Assembly (NCBI GenBank): GCA_963678705.1
Contig: OY783220.1
Span: forward strand, 3,989,001-4,053,000
DNA: 64,000 bases
Direction: 5' to 3'
Source: Panorpa germanica
Taxonomy: Eukaryota > Arthropoda > Insecta > Mecoptera > Panorpidae
Below, piece after piece: positions 12,617 to 23,313 of the stretch; position 1 is the stretch's first letter; the number at the start of each line of letters is the position of its first letter. Under the pieces are notes generated by a model. That model had not been told where the DNA came from. It did not search any database and saw only the letters and a program-made list of their open reading frames with translations. The position numbers and the translations under genes are program-made.

Positions 12617-13080
12617 GATTGCTTTAGATATTAAAGTGTGATGAAAAGTTTGAGGACATGTGATAATAGAATTTAAAAGGACATTGCTTTAAATATTAAA
12701 GTGTGATGAAAAGTTTGAGGACATGTGATAATAGAATTAAAAGGACATTGCTTTAAATATTAAAGTGTGATGAAAAGTTTGAGGACATGTGATAATAGAA
12801 TTTAAAAGGACATTGCTTTAAATATTAAAGTGTGATGAAAAGTTTGAGGACATGTGATAATAGAATTAAAAGGACATTGCTTTAAATATTAAAGTGTGAT
12901 GAAAAGTTTGAGGACGTGTGATAATATAATGTAAAAACACATTGCTGTAAGCATTAAGGTGTGCTGGAAAAGTTAGAGAGCAAGTGATAGTACAATTCAA
13001 GAGGAAAATTGCTTTACGCATTTGAGTATAGTGAAAAGTTTGAGAGCAAGTCGGTGGTGCGATTTAAGAGGGCATTGCCA
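12617..13080 (+). repeat. About 64-bp minisatellite inside the LTR element
   Basis: Units contain 'attgctttaaatattaaag', 'tgtgatgaaaagtttgagga' and 'catgtgataatagaatt'. The middle units (12670-12915) are almost identical and alternate between 64 and 65 bp ('gaattaaaagg' and 'gaatttaaaagg'). The outer units decay, and about seven units are countable. It occupies the untranslated leader upstream of gag. Repeat units abut without variable spacers, so it is not a CRISPR array. Confidence 0.85.
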
Positions 13081-13286
13081 TAGACATTTATTTAGAGACG
13101 CTTGTGTGTATGAGACACCTTGCAGAGTACCATATGGAGAAGTTAGAAATGCGGATAAAATTCGATATGAGTGAGGAACGTATGGTTGACGTAGTTATAA
13201 GTTGAATACCAATTTTGAGTATTTAGAGGAATGGCAAATCGGCGAGATGTTCAATATTGAATTAAACGGCTACAAGAGTTCACATA

Positions 13287-13372
13287 CGACACAGTAGGCG
13301 AGAGCATTGATGCTTGATTCTGATTACTATGTCCAGATATTATCTGGGTTTGGTTAAAATCAAATTTAATTG
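13287..13372 (+). repeat. Truncated tRNA-SINE family 1 head embedded in the LTR element
   Basis: It matches the head of the SINE at 59030: 'cgacacagtaggcgagagc' (A-box region), then 'attgatgcttga', and the body start 'ctgggtttggtta'. The B-box segment is deleted; 'actatgtccagatattatc' replaces the expected GGTTCGATC part. It ends at 'cacaatcatgaatatg', where gag-like sequence begins. The same junction occurs at 21712-21850. Confidence 0.75.
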
Positions 13373-13373
13373 G

Positions 13374-14260
13374 TTATGTGCAAGCACAATCATGAATATG
13401 AAAAGGAAAACTTGACGACAAAAAAGAAAATTCGTTAAAGAAAATAGACAGAGGAAAAATGGGAAAAAAGAAGAAAAACAGTTTTATAAGAAGGAAAATA
13501 TAGTTAACAGAATAGATGTTATGGACTGGGAGGACTTCATTAGCAGTATACCATTGGCAGACAGGTGGAAAAAGTGATACAGAGTAATGAAGAAAATGGT
13601 AATAGAATAAAAGAATCAGGGAAGGCAAGGCAATGGGTGGGGACATCATAGTGGAGGCGATGTATCAGCTTTAAAAAGGAAGTTATTAGAGAAGCAACGG
13701 GCAGAAAATAATTTGAAATAGAATAGTGAAATGTAATAGATTATCTATTGTAAAATGTAGATAAAATGTGATATATTGGTTTAAAGTGCTAATAACTTCA
13801 ATAGTCGATGCACTAGAAAAATAAAAATATGAAAAGGGGTTCACAAGGCCGTCTACCGTCAGGACGAGTAATGTTAAATGTCACCACAGCAGTAAAGAGG
13901 CACAAAATAATGTTCAAGGCGATCGCAAGCGGAGCAAGTCTGGTGAAAATGGTACTGGACATAATTCGAGGGATAATCGACACAACGGAAAAGATCGGAA
14001 AGTTGTAACAACTATGGAGAGACGTTACATTTTATAGTAGAGCGTCCCAAGAGGAATAAAGTACAGTGTTTTAAATATAAGCAGTATGAGCATGTGCAGA
14101 GACAGTACCCAAGTGCACCGTCAACAAAAGTGTGTGCGAGTACCGTGGATAATGCAGTACCTAATCCATATATTTCTAAAATCAGATATTAATAAATAAA
14201 AAGGTTAATTGGTTAATTGACATGGGAAGTTCATGAACTTTAATAAAAAGAAACAATCGT
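13374..14260 (+). pseudogene. Degenerate gag and protease region of the LTR element
   Basis: A purine-rich gag-like stretch has no long open frame. Near 14070-14110 a frame reads CFKYKQYEHVQRQY. It has the spacing of a retroviral-type CCHC zinc knuckle, but two of the three cysteines and the glycine are changed. Near 14204-14250 a frame reads WLIDMGSS, a stop, then TLIK. This is the aspartic-protease active-site region with D-T-G changed to D-M-G. In an active element these would process and package the RNA; here stops and lost residues rule that out. The first 360 bp recur at 21850-22145. Confidence 0.7.
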
Positions 14261-14857
14261 TAATATTTTGAAACTAAAGATATGTGAACATAATGTAATA
14301 CGTGTTTTACATAGTTTAATGGCGCCACAGTATCTAGTAATAACATAACCAAAATACTGATCTACGTAAGTGAAACTGAAGTGAATGCTGAAGTTAATGC
14401 AGTTGTGTTAGACGATAAGTGGATGATTTATGACTTAATAGTTGGATGTGACTTTTTAAACAAACCCTATATAACATAGAGCAGTAGTAACGGACATGGG
14501 TGTGGTAATACGATCCATGAGACTAGTTAAAGAGCAGTGCATCAATATCAGTGACGTTGAGGCAGGTCATGGAATAAACATTTACAATATGACATTTGGG
14601 AACATTCACATAAAATATAAAGTTAAATGCGTTAATTTATTAAAGGAATGTATAAAAATGTGTTGCGCTTAGGCTGAGTGACATAAGAAAACGCAGGCTG
14701 CAAAATAATAAATTAAATGTGTAACAGATGAACCGGTAACATGTTGACCGTATGGGCTACCTGTAGTAGAGAGAGAAGCAGTAAAGAATGATAAAAGCAA
14801 CAGATAATAATATTAAAAGACATTATATTCATCTTATGCAAGTACCGTGTGTATGTG

Positions 14858-16375
14858 TATATAGACTTTGGCAGATTAAATGCAGTAATAATAACAATGG
14901 TTTTAAAATAATAATAATAAATTGGGAAATAAAATATATTTTACGGAGCTCGGGCTAGTTTTGGACTTTTAACAAATACCAGTGAATGAAAATTTAATTG
15001 CAAAATAGTTTTGTCGTGCCTGATGGGCAATATGAACTTTTGGGTATGCCAATGGGAATCTCCATTGCGCTGGTGTGTATCAAAGACTTGTAAATAGACT
15101 TGAATAAGATTTGTGTTTGTGCCATGAAAAGATACAATAGCTTTTCTATACATTGAAGTCATAATATTTCCGTCTAAATCAGTACCTGAAGGTTTTGAGG
15201 GGTTAAAACAAGTGTTACGAGAAATGAATTAACACTATAATTGTTAAAGTGTTCATTTTTAAAACGAAATTGACTATTTGGGACGTGAAATTAGTGCTGA
15301 GGGTGTGCGACCGAGGAAAGGAAAGATTGAAGCAGTGCAAAAATGTTAAAGCCGAAAACTGTAAACGGTGTAAAACAATTCTTAAGACTTGCTGGTTGTT
15401 TTCGTGAATTTGTGTATAAATGAGAGGTCTGGCAACTGACAGGGAAGTCATGTAAAGTGGAGTTGAGGGCGGACGTAACAAGAGGTGTTTAATACGTTAA
15501 GAACAGTATTGAGTGCAAGAGTATATATTGGGGGTGTTTGGTTCTGCACACGAGACAGAACTACATACGGACGCTGGTTCAGTGGGGGTGGGAGCTGTGA
15601 TTACTACAATTAATAGAAAGGGAGTGGAAGCTGGTTGCATGTTGGCAGGAAAACAACAGCGGATGTGTTGGAATTGGAATGTTTACCATACAAGCCGCAC
15701 TCCGATGTGATGAGTTTTGGCATGTTTTGTGAGGTGGATGTTTGTGATGTTCCAATGGCGGTTTTCTTGCGATTGTTTTAAGAAGCTTGGAGTTATTGGT
15801 TGGGAATTGGGAAGGTGAACTACTTTTGATCGTTTGAGCAACGTTGTTGTGATTTATACGAATTAGAGACTATGGCTGTAGAGTCATCCTTAAACCACTG
15901 GAGAGTGTATTTACTATGGTTGAAGTTTAATGTTGTGGCGGTTGTGAGAGGCGGGCTGTAGCGCCTTGAGGACTGCATTTTCAGAGAAGGATTTGATGCC
16001 GAAAACAGGGCCGTGGTGGCTGAAGATTTGGGATTTTGGTTTTGAGATTGATTTGAGTTGAGTTTGACAGAGGTTGACTGGATGTAGCGGCGGAACCAAG
16101 AGTTGAACAATTATTACAAACTTATACGTAGAATGTAAGGAGCGAGGAGTACGGTTGAAGTAAAATAGTATTCTACGGATTATGCGCTGAAAAATGGAGG
16201 AATTTTAAGGAAACTGGAAAATAGAGTTCAGCTATGGATTGTACCTAAAATTGTGCAATGGCAGATTGCAGATTATACCACGATGAAACAGATTATTTCA
16301 GTACTGAAAAAGCATTGCATAAAATACGTGAGAATTATTGGATTGCTGGTATAAACAGTTTATTACAAAGTACGT
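14858..16375 (+). pseudogene. Degenerate Gypsy pol: RT, RNase H and integrase zinc finger
   Basis: Short conserved islands lie in Gypsy order. At 14858 the frame reads YIDFGRLNAV, then FTELGLVLDF-stop-QIPVNE, then FVVPDGQYELLGMPMG (15010-15057), all RT landmarks. The catalytic box at 15149-15160 reads Y-I-E-V instead of Y-x-D-D, so both catalytic aspartates are gone. YLGREISAEGVRP and VKQFLRLAGCFREFV follow (thumb/connection). ELHTDAGSVGVGAVI at about 15558-15602 is the RNase H start. FSTEKALHKIRENYW near 16297 matches the integrase HHCC finger, with its leading His not evident. Many stops and shifts intervene and the integrase core is not found. Inactive. Confidence 0.8.
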
Positions 16376-17021
16376 AACAACATGGTTACAGTCCTACAGA
16401 ACGATATTGTGCTATTCTTAAAATACGTAGACACGTAAGAATAAGCATCGTATCGGCAGTGATCAAGGGATCATGTGTTTGAAATCAATTCAGGTTGTGT
16501 TATATGGAGATGTTTGTATGTCTAGCTACAATCATATATAACACAACGTATCACGGGAATTGATTGTGAATTAGGCGTGGGCCGAAATTCATGAAGCTAA
16601 TCCTTCGTGTTATATTGTAGACCTATGATGACGGTAAATGTCGGTCTCTGGACAGTATAGCATGAGGTAGTGATTATGTCTAAAGGCGGAAACGCCGATA
16701 TTCATAATTAAGAGGGATACAGGTCGGGACAGGGGTGGAGGACCTGTATTCATGTGATGTTGACATGTTGTATTTTGGGTGGGCCAATTCTGGTGCCTAT
16801 GTAAAATGGAACGTGAGTGTTGGTTATTTTTGAGTGAAGGCTTCTGCAGGGCCGGAAATTCATAAAGTCCAATACGAAATTTTTAAACGACATGTGGATA
16901 ATGGATAGTTGGACACAACTGCTTCATTATTTTACATACGTCTGCATTTCTGTTTTCTATCGTTATTTTTGTTATTACAGTAACCCAGGGCGGGGACGCC
17001 CTAACCGTCAGGTTGGCCGAG
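16376..17021. other. 3' internal region of the LTR element, unassigned
   Basis: The integrase DDE core is expected here but not recognisable. The sequence is less AT-rich than the flanks. Inverted segments 'gtgttatatggagatg' (16498) and 'atatataacacaac' (16533) can pair. The bases before the 3' LTR ('gggcggggacgccctaacc') do not form a normal polypurine tract. Confidence 0.5.
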
Positions 17022-17369
17022 TGATATCACCAGTCTCGAGGAGACACAGGATTGTAATACTTAACGCTGATATAAAACACATGTGGGCATGGGAACGGTG
17101 CTGGAACCTCGAGAGTGACTCGCGGGAACTGGCTGATATAAACCACATGTGGGCATGGGAACGGTGCTGGAACCTCGAGAGTGACTCGCGGGAACTGGGC
17201 TTGAACCTCGAGAGTGACTCGGGTTTGGGCATTCTGGCTTACGGTCTCTGACTGGAAGGGTTGAGCTGATTACATTTTTATAAGACTACATATTTAATTT
17301 CGGATTGATTACTAATAAATATATTCTTGTTCAAATTGATTGTAATGTTTTAATTAAACAACCCTAACA
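17022..17369 (+). repeat. 3' LTR of the Gypsy-like element
   Basis: 348 bp, reading the same as the 5' LTR throughout, followed by ATAC and then unrelated sequence. LTRs are copied from one template at integration, so the lack of visible differences implies recent insertion or later gene conversion. Confidence 0.9.
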
Positions 17370-17796
17370 ATACTTTAAAAACTCATTGTAAATATTATTT
17401 AATGATATCAAATTATTATCATTATCAAATTACGAAGGTCATATAACAGACGAAGAGTTTGGTGTTATTAAAACAAGGGAGAAGGGTAACATTAAAATTT
17501 CTTAAGATGAATTATAAAAGTATTTAAAATTTCATTTTTATTAAAGGATGTATATTTAGATTCATAAAAGGCATTCCATAATTAGGTTTAAAATGCTGTA
17601 ATATCATTTTAAATAATAATGAAATCGTTTAAATCTTGCACAGCCTTGCCTCGAAGTATTTTGTAAAAATTAAATATGATATGAAACCAGTGACGTACGA
17701 TTTTAGGGACTAGGCGCAGAAGAAAATGTGTATTCCCTCAAAAAGAAATAGTTATAGCTATGGTTGGGGGTTTAAGGTCAAATCAATACAAGAGAA

Positions 17797-18287
17797 GCAT
17801 ATTTTCGATAATGTTTTTTGACGACACAGATAATATATAATTATTTCTATACTTACTATTAATAAAATAACTTTAAAGAATACTTTGTAAAATTTTCATA
17901 AATGAATATTAAGAAATAAGAAATAGAAAAAAGTTTCATTGCGGTGCCACTTATAACTCATTACTGAATTATTTGAAATCAAAAAACCAAAATGATTTCA
18001 TTAGTTGATAAGTTTCTGCAGGTAACCATGTCGAGTTCTTTATTCCTTATTGATTTTTTAATTTTTTGCAGTACTTAGAAGTCAAAATACCGAATTTTCA
18101 TAAAAAAAACAGAAACTTCGTTATTTTAAAACACGTTAAAATTAGCTCGGCATTTATGTAAAGAAAGATTGTGCAAAATGTCAAAAGAATCGATGTAGTA
18201 GATTTTGAGTTAGAGGAAAAGCTAAGTGGGAGAAACACGTGTTTAAAAGTTTCAAAGAAAGACGAAACCAGACCAGGGAGATGAACT
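17797..18287 (+). repeat. Dispersed repeat A, copy 1 (about 490 bp)
   Basis: Homologous to 28597-29140. Shared landmarks are 'gcatattttcgataat', 'ttttttgacgacacag', 'gcggtgccact', 'aaaaccaaaatgatttcatt', 'gataagtttctgcagg', 'acttagaagtcaaaatacc' and 'aaagaaagacgaaacca'. Single-base differences and small indels are common. No open frame or termini defined; probably an old transposon fragment. Confidence 0.7.
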
Positions 18288-18515
18288 TTTATTTTTTATA
18301 ATTACATTTCAATTTCCAATTAAATTTAAGTTAAAATTATTGCTGTATTTCTGTATAATCATAATATGTATTCATGTAATAATGTAATAATTTATTCTAA
18401 TCCCTCTTTAAATTCTTTATACGCTTAAATTTCTTTTGCCTTTTAACATTGTCAACATTTCGCTATGTAAAGTGTTGCTGGCGTTATATACTATAACGAT
18501 AAACTACTATGAGTA

Positions 18516-18999
18516 CCGGTTGCTGTACTCATAGTTATCGCAACAGTTAGTTAACATGGCCAGTTAAAAAGAAATAGCATTAAATCGTTCTGCCGGCCTG
18601 GACGATTTAGAGCCATCTATAAATTACGTCACAGATATTGCATACTGTCCTCTGGGTGGCCGAAGTAGTTAGGTCATAGACTCTTAAAACTCAGCTATCA
18701 TTAGGTCCGGGTTCTATTCCCGGAGATGGAATAAATGTATTCCATGACTGAAAAGAATTAATTCACCAAATGATAAACAAATCAAAAATATACAAATATA
18801 CTAACCATATAAATAAACAAATCTATAAAACACACAATTATTATCACCTAGCTGTTAAAAACGTAGTAATATAATAAAAAAAAATATTTTTATACTATTC
18901 TGACCCTCTCCCCTCGCGCCCCTTTGGATGTGACGTAACTATTGGATGATCCCATATTTCTCCTTAACTGATTGTGATAACTATGAGTACAGCAACCGG
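18516..18999. mobile_element. TIR element, CCGGTTGCTGTACTCATAG family, with a SINE inside
   Basis: The left end CCGGTTGCTGTACTCATAG and the right end CTATGAGTACAGCAACCGG are perfect inverted repeats. They extend imperfectly inward (TTATCGCAACAGTTA against TAACTGATTGTGATAA). The left end also forms a local hairpin with upstream sequence: CTATGAGTA (18507-18515) pairs with TACTCATAG (18526-18534). A tRNA-like SINE at 18648-18781 is nested within. No clear target duplication seen. Confidence 0.7.
18648..18781 (+). repeat. tRNA-SINE family 2, short form
   Basis: It begins 'tcctctgggtggccgaagta', with TGGCCGAAGTAG-like A-box sequence. 'gggttctattccc' fits a B box of RNA polymerase III promoters, and the tail is 'ttaattcaccaaatgataaa'. 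A longer relative at 40839-41238 shares head and tail but has extra sequence between. Derived from tRNA but not a functional tRNA gene, because the arms do not form a complete cloverleaf. Confidence 0.7.
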
Positions 19000-19080
19000 A
19001 TCAAAGTCTACGAATTAGTTCTATACTTCATCATTCTGTGCCGATATTGTAACATTATTATAACAACTAACAAACATTTA

Positions 19081-19550
19081 TGGTCTTATTCTGTAAAGTA
19101 TTTCCACCGGTGAAAAAATTTCATCCAAATTTCGACCAAATTATAAAGTCGCCTTTTTTTAGAACTGTCAAACAATTCGAATTATAATTTGAATTTCAGT
19201 ACAAATTTTTTAATACACAGTATATGTATATAGTCATATGAATATACAAATATAAATATATCAGAGAGTGAGGTTATGTTGCTTGTCAATTGACTTGAAC
19301 AATTGACAGGTATTCGTACTTGTCCAGTGTTTGAATTTTTAAATATTTGAATATTCTCTGATTGGTCAAATATTTTTAAAATTGATGACGTCTTAAAATA
19401 CGTCACTATACTTTTTCACCGCTGTATATTACTGTTATACCACTTTAGATATTTTAAATACAGCGAATTTATTCGAGTGGCGAAAAAATTAAATATTTCC
19501 ACCGCTGAAAAAATAAGGTCGATTTTTTGAAAAGTTACAGAATAAGGCCC
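19081..19550. mobile_element. MITE, GGTCTTATTCTGTAA ends (470 bp)
   Basis: The left end TGGTCTTATTCTGTAAAG and the right end GTTACAGAATAAGGCCC are inverted repeats with small differences. TTA flanks both ends (19078-19080, 19551-19553), consistent with PIF/Harbinger. Inside, 'tttccaccggtgaaaaaat' near the left and 'tttccaccgctgaaaaaat' near the right lie in the same orientation. Several inner AT-rich blocks are also related. Confidence 0.72.
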
Positions 19551-20188
19551 TTAGTAACAACTTATTGTCGTCAAAGCGATGTTAAAGGTTATCCGTTTTT
19601 CTTTCATTGACACAGCACAGTAATTCGACAATAGTGACACTGCCACACAATATCCGACGATGTTATCTGTATCCTCAATTACTAGATAAGTATCACTAAG
19701 CACTAAGCACTAAGCAAGACAAGAAGGTACTAGTATTCGGATAACAACAATACTGTCAATTATTTGCTCTGTTTGCTTTTAAAGCTTTGTGCTCAAAGAT
19801 TCCAGTAATCTGGATGTGACATCAAAGCCAGTGTTAACAGTCTGACATCGTGTATAGACTATAGATTTCTTATGATGTAAATATTAGTATCGACCTGTCA
19901 TAACTATCAGAAAACCTGCTGGACAAACGATGGTAATAGTTAATATTCTGGAACGAACAGCTGAACGAATTTCAAAACCGGAGTTGAATGGTTATACACG
20001 TAAAGGAGTAAGGGGGAGGAGGGAGTATAACACTCAACATTAATATTCATTGGTGTTTAATAATTATAAGTATTACTATAAAATGTCATACTACTAATTA
20101 TGAATTTCTTCAAGAAATTATTAATGTGTCTTTGTCACATAATATATTACGGAACCGGTATTTGTATATTAATATTATTTTACATGTT

Positions 20189-20264
20189 AACTATAGCTGA
20201 AATTATGAGAGTTCGCCGGTGAATCATGTTTAAAACGCCAAACTCTCGTAATTTTAACTATACA
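20189..20264. repeat. Short palindromic element with ACTCTCGTAATTT arms
   Basis: The left arm 'tatagctgaaattatgagag' is the imperfect reverse complement of the right arm 'ctctcgtaattttaactata' across a short centre. Single arms 'ctctcgtaatttgaactata' occur at about 34804 and 36912. Likely terminal repeats of a small element, here reduced to its two ends. Confidence 0.55.
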
Positions 20265-20344
20265 AGGTTCGGCTCTTGGGGGCGGTAGTTATTCGGTGAT
20301 TGGTTGTAATAGTTGATATAAAGCGTGAAAACACGTTTAGGTTG

Positions 20345-20600
20345 TGACAGGGTGGTGGATGCGAATAAGGATAAATCCGTGGACATTGCACTTCTCGTGC
20401 CATCGGTGAACAGTGTTCGGTTCGCCACTATTACTTCCTTAATTTACCTTAAGTTCCGTTTTCCATGTACACATGAAGATGCAGTTTCTGTACAATACTT
20501 CGCGAGTTTATGGCCAACATAGGCTGGCATCACAAAGCTCTAGGAGTAGAGAGAAATCAAATTATAATTTACTGCACACAGTGTAGTGTATAACTCGTAC
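20345..20600 (+). repeat. Fragment shared with the body of the SINE at 40839
   Basis: It matches 40892-41170. Shared words include 'tgcgaata.ggata', 'gacattgca', 'ctcgtgccatcggtga.cag', 'tggcatc.cac' and 'ctctaggagta'. The tRNA-like head is absent. The 65-codon open frame in it is not conserved in the second copy. Confidence 0.65.
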
Positions 20601-20604
20601 TCCG

Positions 20605-20819
20605 TTAGAATGGCTGGACCGATTTGGTTAATTGTTGTGTTCGTAATAGACTGAATAAGGTTTTTATGGAAGAGAAGTTGAAAAATTCTATGTGATTTTT
20701 ACTAATATGTGCCTCTTTTACAGCTGATTGTCAAATTGTGAATCAAGGTAATAAGGACAAAAAAAATTGATTCAGTTGTTTATTTTCAGTTGAATTGTAA
20801 AACAATTCGGATCAGCTAA
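20605..20819 (+). mobile_element. Lep1-like Helitron, 5'-truncated
   Basis: It contains 'ggctggaccgatttggttaa', the conserved early block of Lep1-type insect Helitrons, and 'tattttcagttgaattg', also in the copy at 41807-42036. It ends ATCAGCTAA followed by T, a Helitron CTRR/T terminus. The usual TCTATATA start is missing. Confidence 0.65.
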
Positions 20820-21710
20820 TAGTTTAAGAAATGTTTCATCATTAAAAACTAACTTATTCTAAAATAGTTAATGTATTATAAATATAAAAGTCGACTTTTT
20901 GAGAAAATTAATCGATTTTGAAAGACGACATTATCAGCCAGTATTAAATTAAATAAAAAATTTACTTTATTGATAGCTGTAGTTTGGCCCTCCTTATTTT
21001 TATCTGTAATAATAAAATTTGATTCCAATTAAAAGGAAAACAAAGTTTTATAAGACAATAAGACTTTCCTCCTTGCTTTTCAGTGAACTTTTATTTTAAT
21101 TCATGCAACTACAAAGAATCTCTGGTATTCTGAACTAGAGTCTTACACAACTAAAGTTGGTTTCTTACAAAGGACATGGATTCTTTACATTCCGCTTTAC
21201 CACACACATTAATGCACTGCACTTTCTTTAGAGCATAAAAGTTCTTTAGATGGTATCTTAGTTTATATTTTGCATAACGTAAATGTACTAACGATAAGGT
21301 TCATTTAATCTGACAGTTATTATTACAAATGATATTAGTCTTATTATAAAAATAACTTTTTTTTTCTACAAATAAAGAAAAGTGTGCATGGCTGTTGATC
21401 TACTTTCAAGAAAGTAGCACGTAACACGATTTGCTCAGATTTAGTTATTATTATAATTTTTATAAACAGTGTACTTAATTATAGTTAATACACTGTGACA
21501 AATATAGAGTAAAAATTACTGTGTGACGTAGAACTAAGGTGCTATATCTACGGAAGGTTTAATCATGCAAAAAAGTGCATAAAGTAAATTTTTAAAGAAT
21601 TTTATGCCCTAAATTTTATTTAGAGCATAGGAAACAAGATATCCTTTCAAGCAACACGACTTGTTTACAGCAGATTCTATGAGATTTTTGATATAGCGTA
21701 TAAAATGCAG
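20820..21710. other. No recognised feature
   Basis: AT-rich sequence without coding or repeat signatures that I can support. Confidence 0.4.
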
Positions 21711-21711
21711 A

Positions 21712-22145
21712 CGACACAGTAGGCGAGAGCATTGATGCTTGACTCTGACTACTATGGCTTCGAGTTCGATCTCCGGGCCAGAGTTATATTATCTGGGTTT
21801 GGTTATAATCAAATTCAATTGGTTATGTGCAACCATAATCATGAATATGGAAAAGAAAACTTGATCACAAAAAGAAAGATTCGATATAGAAAATAAACAG
21901 AGGAAAAAAGAAGAGAAACAGCTTTATAAGAAGAATTGGATTATAGTTGAAAGAATAGGAGTTGTGCACTGGGAGGAATAGAAGAAAAGAATCAGGGAAT
22001 GCAATGGGTGTCATCTTAGTGGAGGCGATGTATCAGATCGTGATGCAGTTATAGTTGAAATAGAAACAGATGAGGATTTTGAAAGGTGAATAAGGAAGTA
22101 ATAAGGGAAGCAACGATTGAAGAATTTGAACTAGAGTGGTAAAAT
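21712..22145 (+). mobile_element. SINE-gag chimeric relic related to 13287-13740
   Basis: The tRNA-like head 'cgacacagtaggcgagagc' is followed by the B-box-like 'gagttcgatctccggg'. At 'cataatcatgaatatgg' it runs straight into the purine-rich gag-like sequence also found after the SINE head in the LTR element. Landmarks are 'gaaaacttga', 'gaaagattcg', 'ctttataagaag' and 'gtggaggcgatgtatcag'. The 59030 copy of the SINE instead continues into its normal body, so the join is not part of the ordinary SINE. Homology ends near 22145. No frame is intact. Confidence 0.7.
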
Positions 22146-22560
22146 AAAATATGAAAAAAATAAAAAAAAAGAAGTAGGGAACGATGTTAGCAGAAAGAAT
22201 TAAGATGAAGAAGATCTAAATGATGATGAGAAAGAGTTATCAAAAAATGAAAGACAACGTAACAAAAAGGAAATGGGCTAAGAAAGGAGAATAGTGAAAA
22301 GAAAGGCTAGATCAATTTCAAGTTAGGATGGGGAAGCAGAGAAGCGCGAGAAAAAGGGAAAACAAGTAAAAAACGAGAAACAATCAAGCGAGGTAATGTT
22401 AAAGACGATCATGCAAGTACGATACGTAATGTAAATTAATGTTATTGTAATTTACAGAGCAAAAAAGGCTGTGGCCTTAAGAAGCCATCATATTCTAATA
22501 ATGAAAAATAAAAAACTATTAAAAGACATTATTATAAACGGTTTATGATTTGTAATTAGT
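22146..22560 (+). repeat. Purine-rich stretch followed by a retroelement-like 3' motif
   Basis: A Lys/Glu-coding, stop-interrupted purine-rich block runs to about 22400. It is followed by 'caaaaaaggctgtggcctta' and 'aagaagcc', then A-rich sequence. The motif recurs near 57897-57945 as 'cgaaaaaaggaccgtggtca' and 'taagaagccc'. I read this as the 3' end of a non-LTR element; the family is not established. Confidence 0.4.
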
Positions 22561-23313
22561 AAATCCTAATTAATCTTTTCGCTTAAGTCTTTAAGTAAGT
22601 CTTTTGTTATAGTATTAGTACCATAAAATTAAAGAAGAATTATGGAAGTATACTAGTCGTCACGGACCACGGTACTCATTTTATGAACGTATAATTTCTG
22701 TGAAATAGTAAAATAGGTTAGTGCTGAAAGTGAAGTAGTTAATTTAGTGTTGAAACGAAAGATGAACGAACCATTTATCAGACGGGTTGAGCTAAATGCT
22801 GCTGTCGGCTATAAACATGCATAATCGTATATTCAACAAAACTTTATTGCACTTCACGGTAAGTGATTTAACCTTGACCGCGGGCAAATTAACACCAGTC
22901 ACTTGGCAGTTCGTAGCCTTTGGAAGTGAAGCTAGTTGGGTATTATGTTCGTATAGCATTCCATGCAAACTACGTACTGCTATATATCAACTATATGTAT
23001 CACGATTGTTCTAGCTAAATAATAATGTCAAAACTTGGTTCAGCAATGTCATTGGTCTATTTCATTTAGTAAAATTAATATCAGAATGCTACATAACAAA
23101 TTTCCCTGTGGACAGTAACTAAACAGGACATTTCCTTTATATGGGAAGCATAAAGGAACTGCAGGAAACTTAATATCGTTTGTGTTTGCACCGTAAATGA
23201 CACTTGCAGACATGGGTGTCCGCAGAATGTTTTACAGTGGGGTGATAGTGAACTAATTTTTCAGGGGACGATGTTTTAATTATTAACGTGTAATTGAGTT
23301 ATTGTTCTATTTA

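Larger units (their letters stand above)
11776..17369 (+). mobile_element. Gypsy-like LTR retrotransposon with matching LTRs and decayed coding region
   Basis: The 5.6-kb unit is bounded by 348-bp direct repeats beginning TGATATCACC and ending ACCCTAACA. It is flanked by ATAC on each side (11772-11775, 17370-17373), a 4-bp target duplication as in Ty3/Gypsy elements. A primer-binding site follows the 5' LTR. Inside, in order, are a 64-bp minisatellite (12617-13080), a truncated SINE head (13287-13372), a gag-like purine-rich region, a damaged zinc knuckle (about 14070-14110), protease (about 14200-14250), RT (14858-15420), RNase H (about 15550-15600) and the integrase zinc-finger region (16282-16375). 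The protease-RT-RNase H-integrase order is that of Gypsy. The integrase catalytic core is not seen, and no clear polypurine tract precedes the 3' LTR. It could move only with proteins supplied in trans. Confidence 0.88.

Noticed and set aside
12617..13080. Regular ~64-bp repeats considered as a CRISPR array
   Set aside because: Units are contiguous with no variable spacers and lie inside an LTR retrotransposon of a eukaryotic genome.
15820..16110. 96-codon and 61-codon minus-strand frames
   Set aside because: Both are antisense to the pol region of the LTR element.
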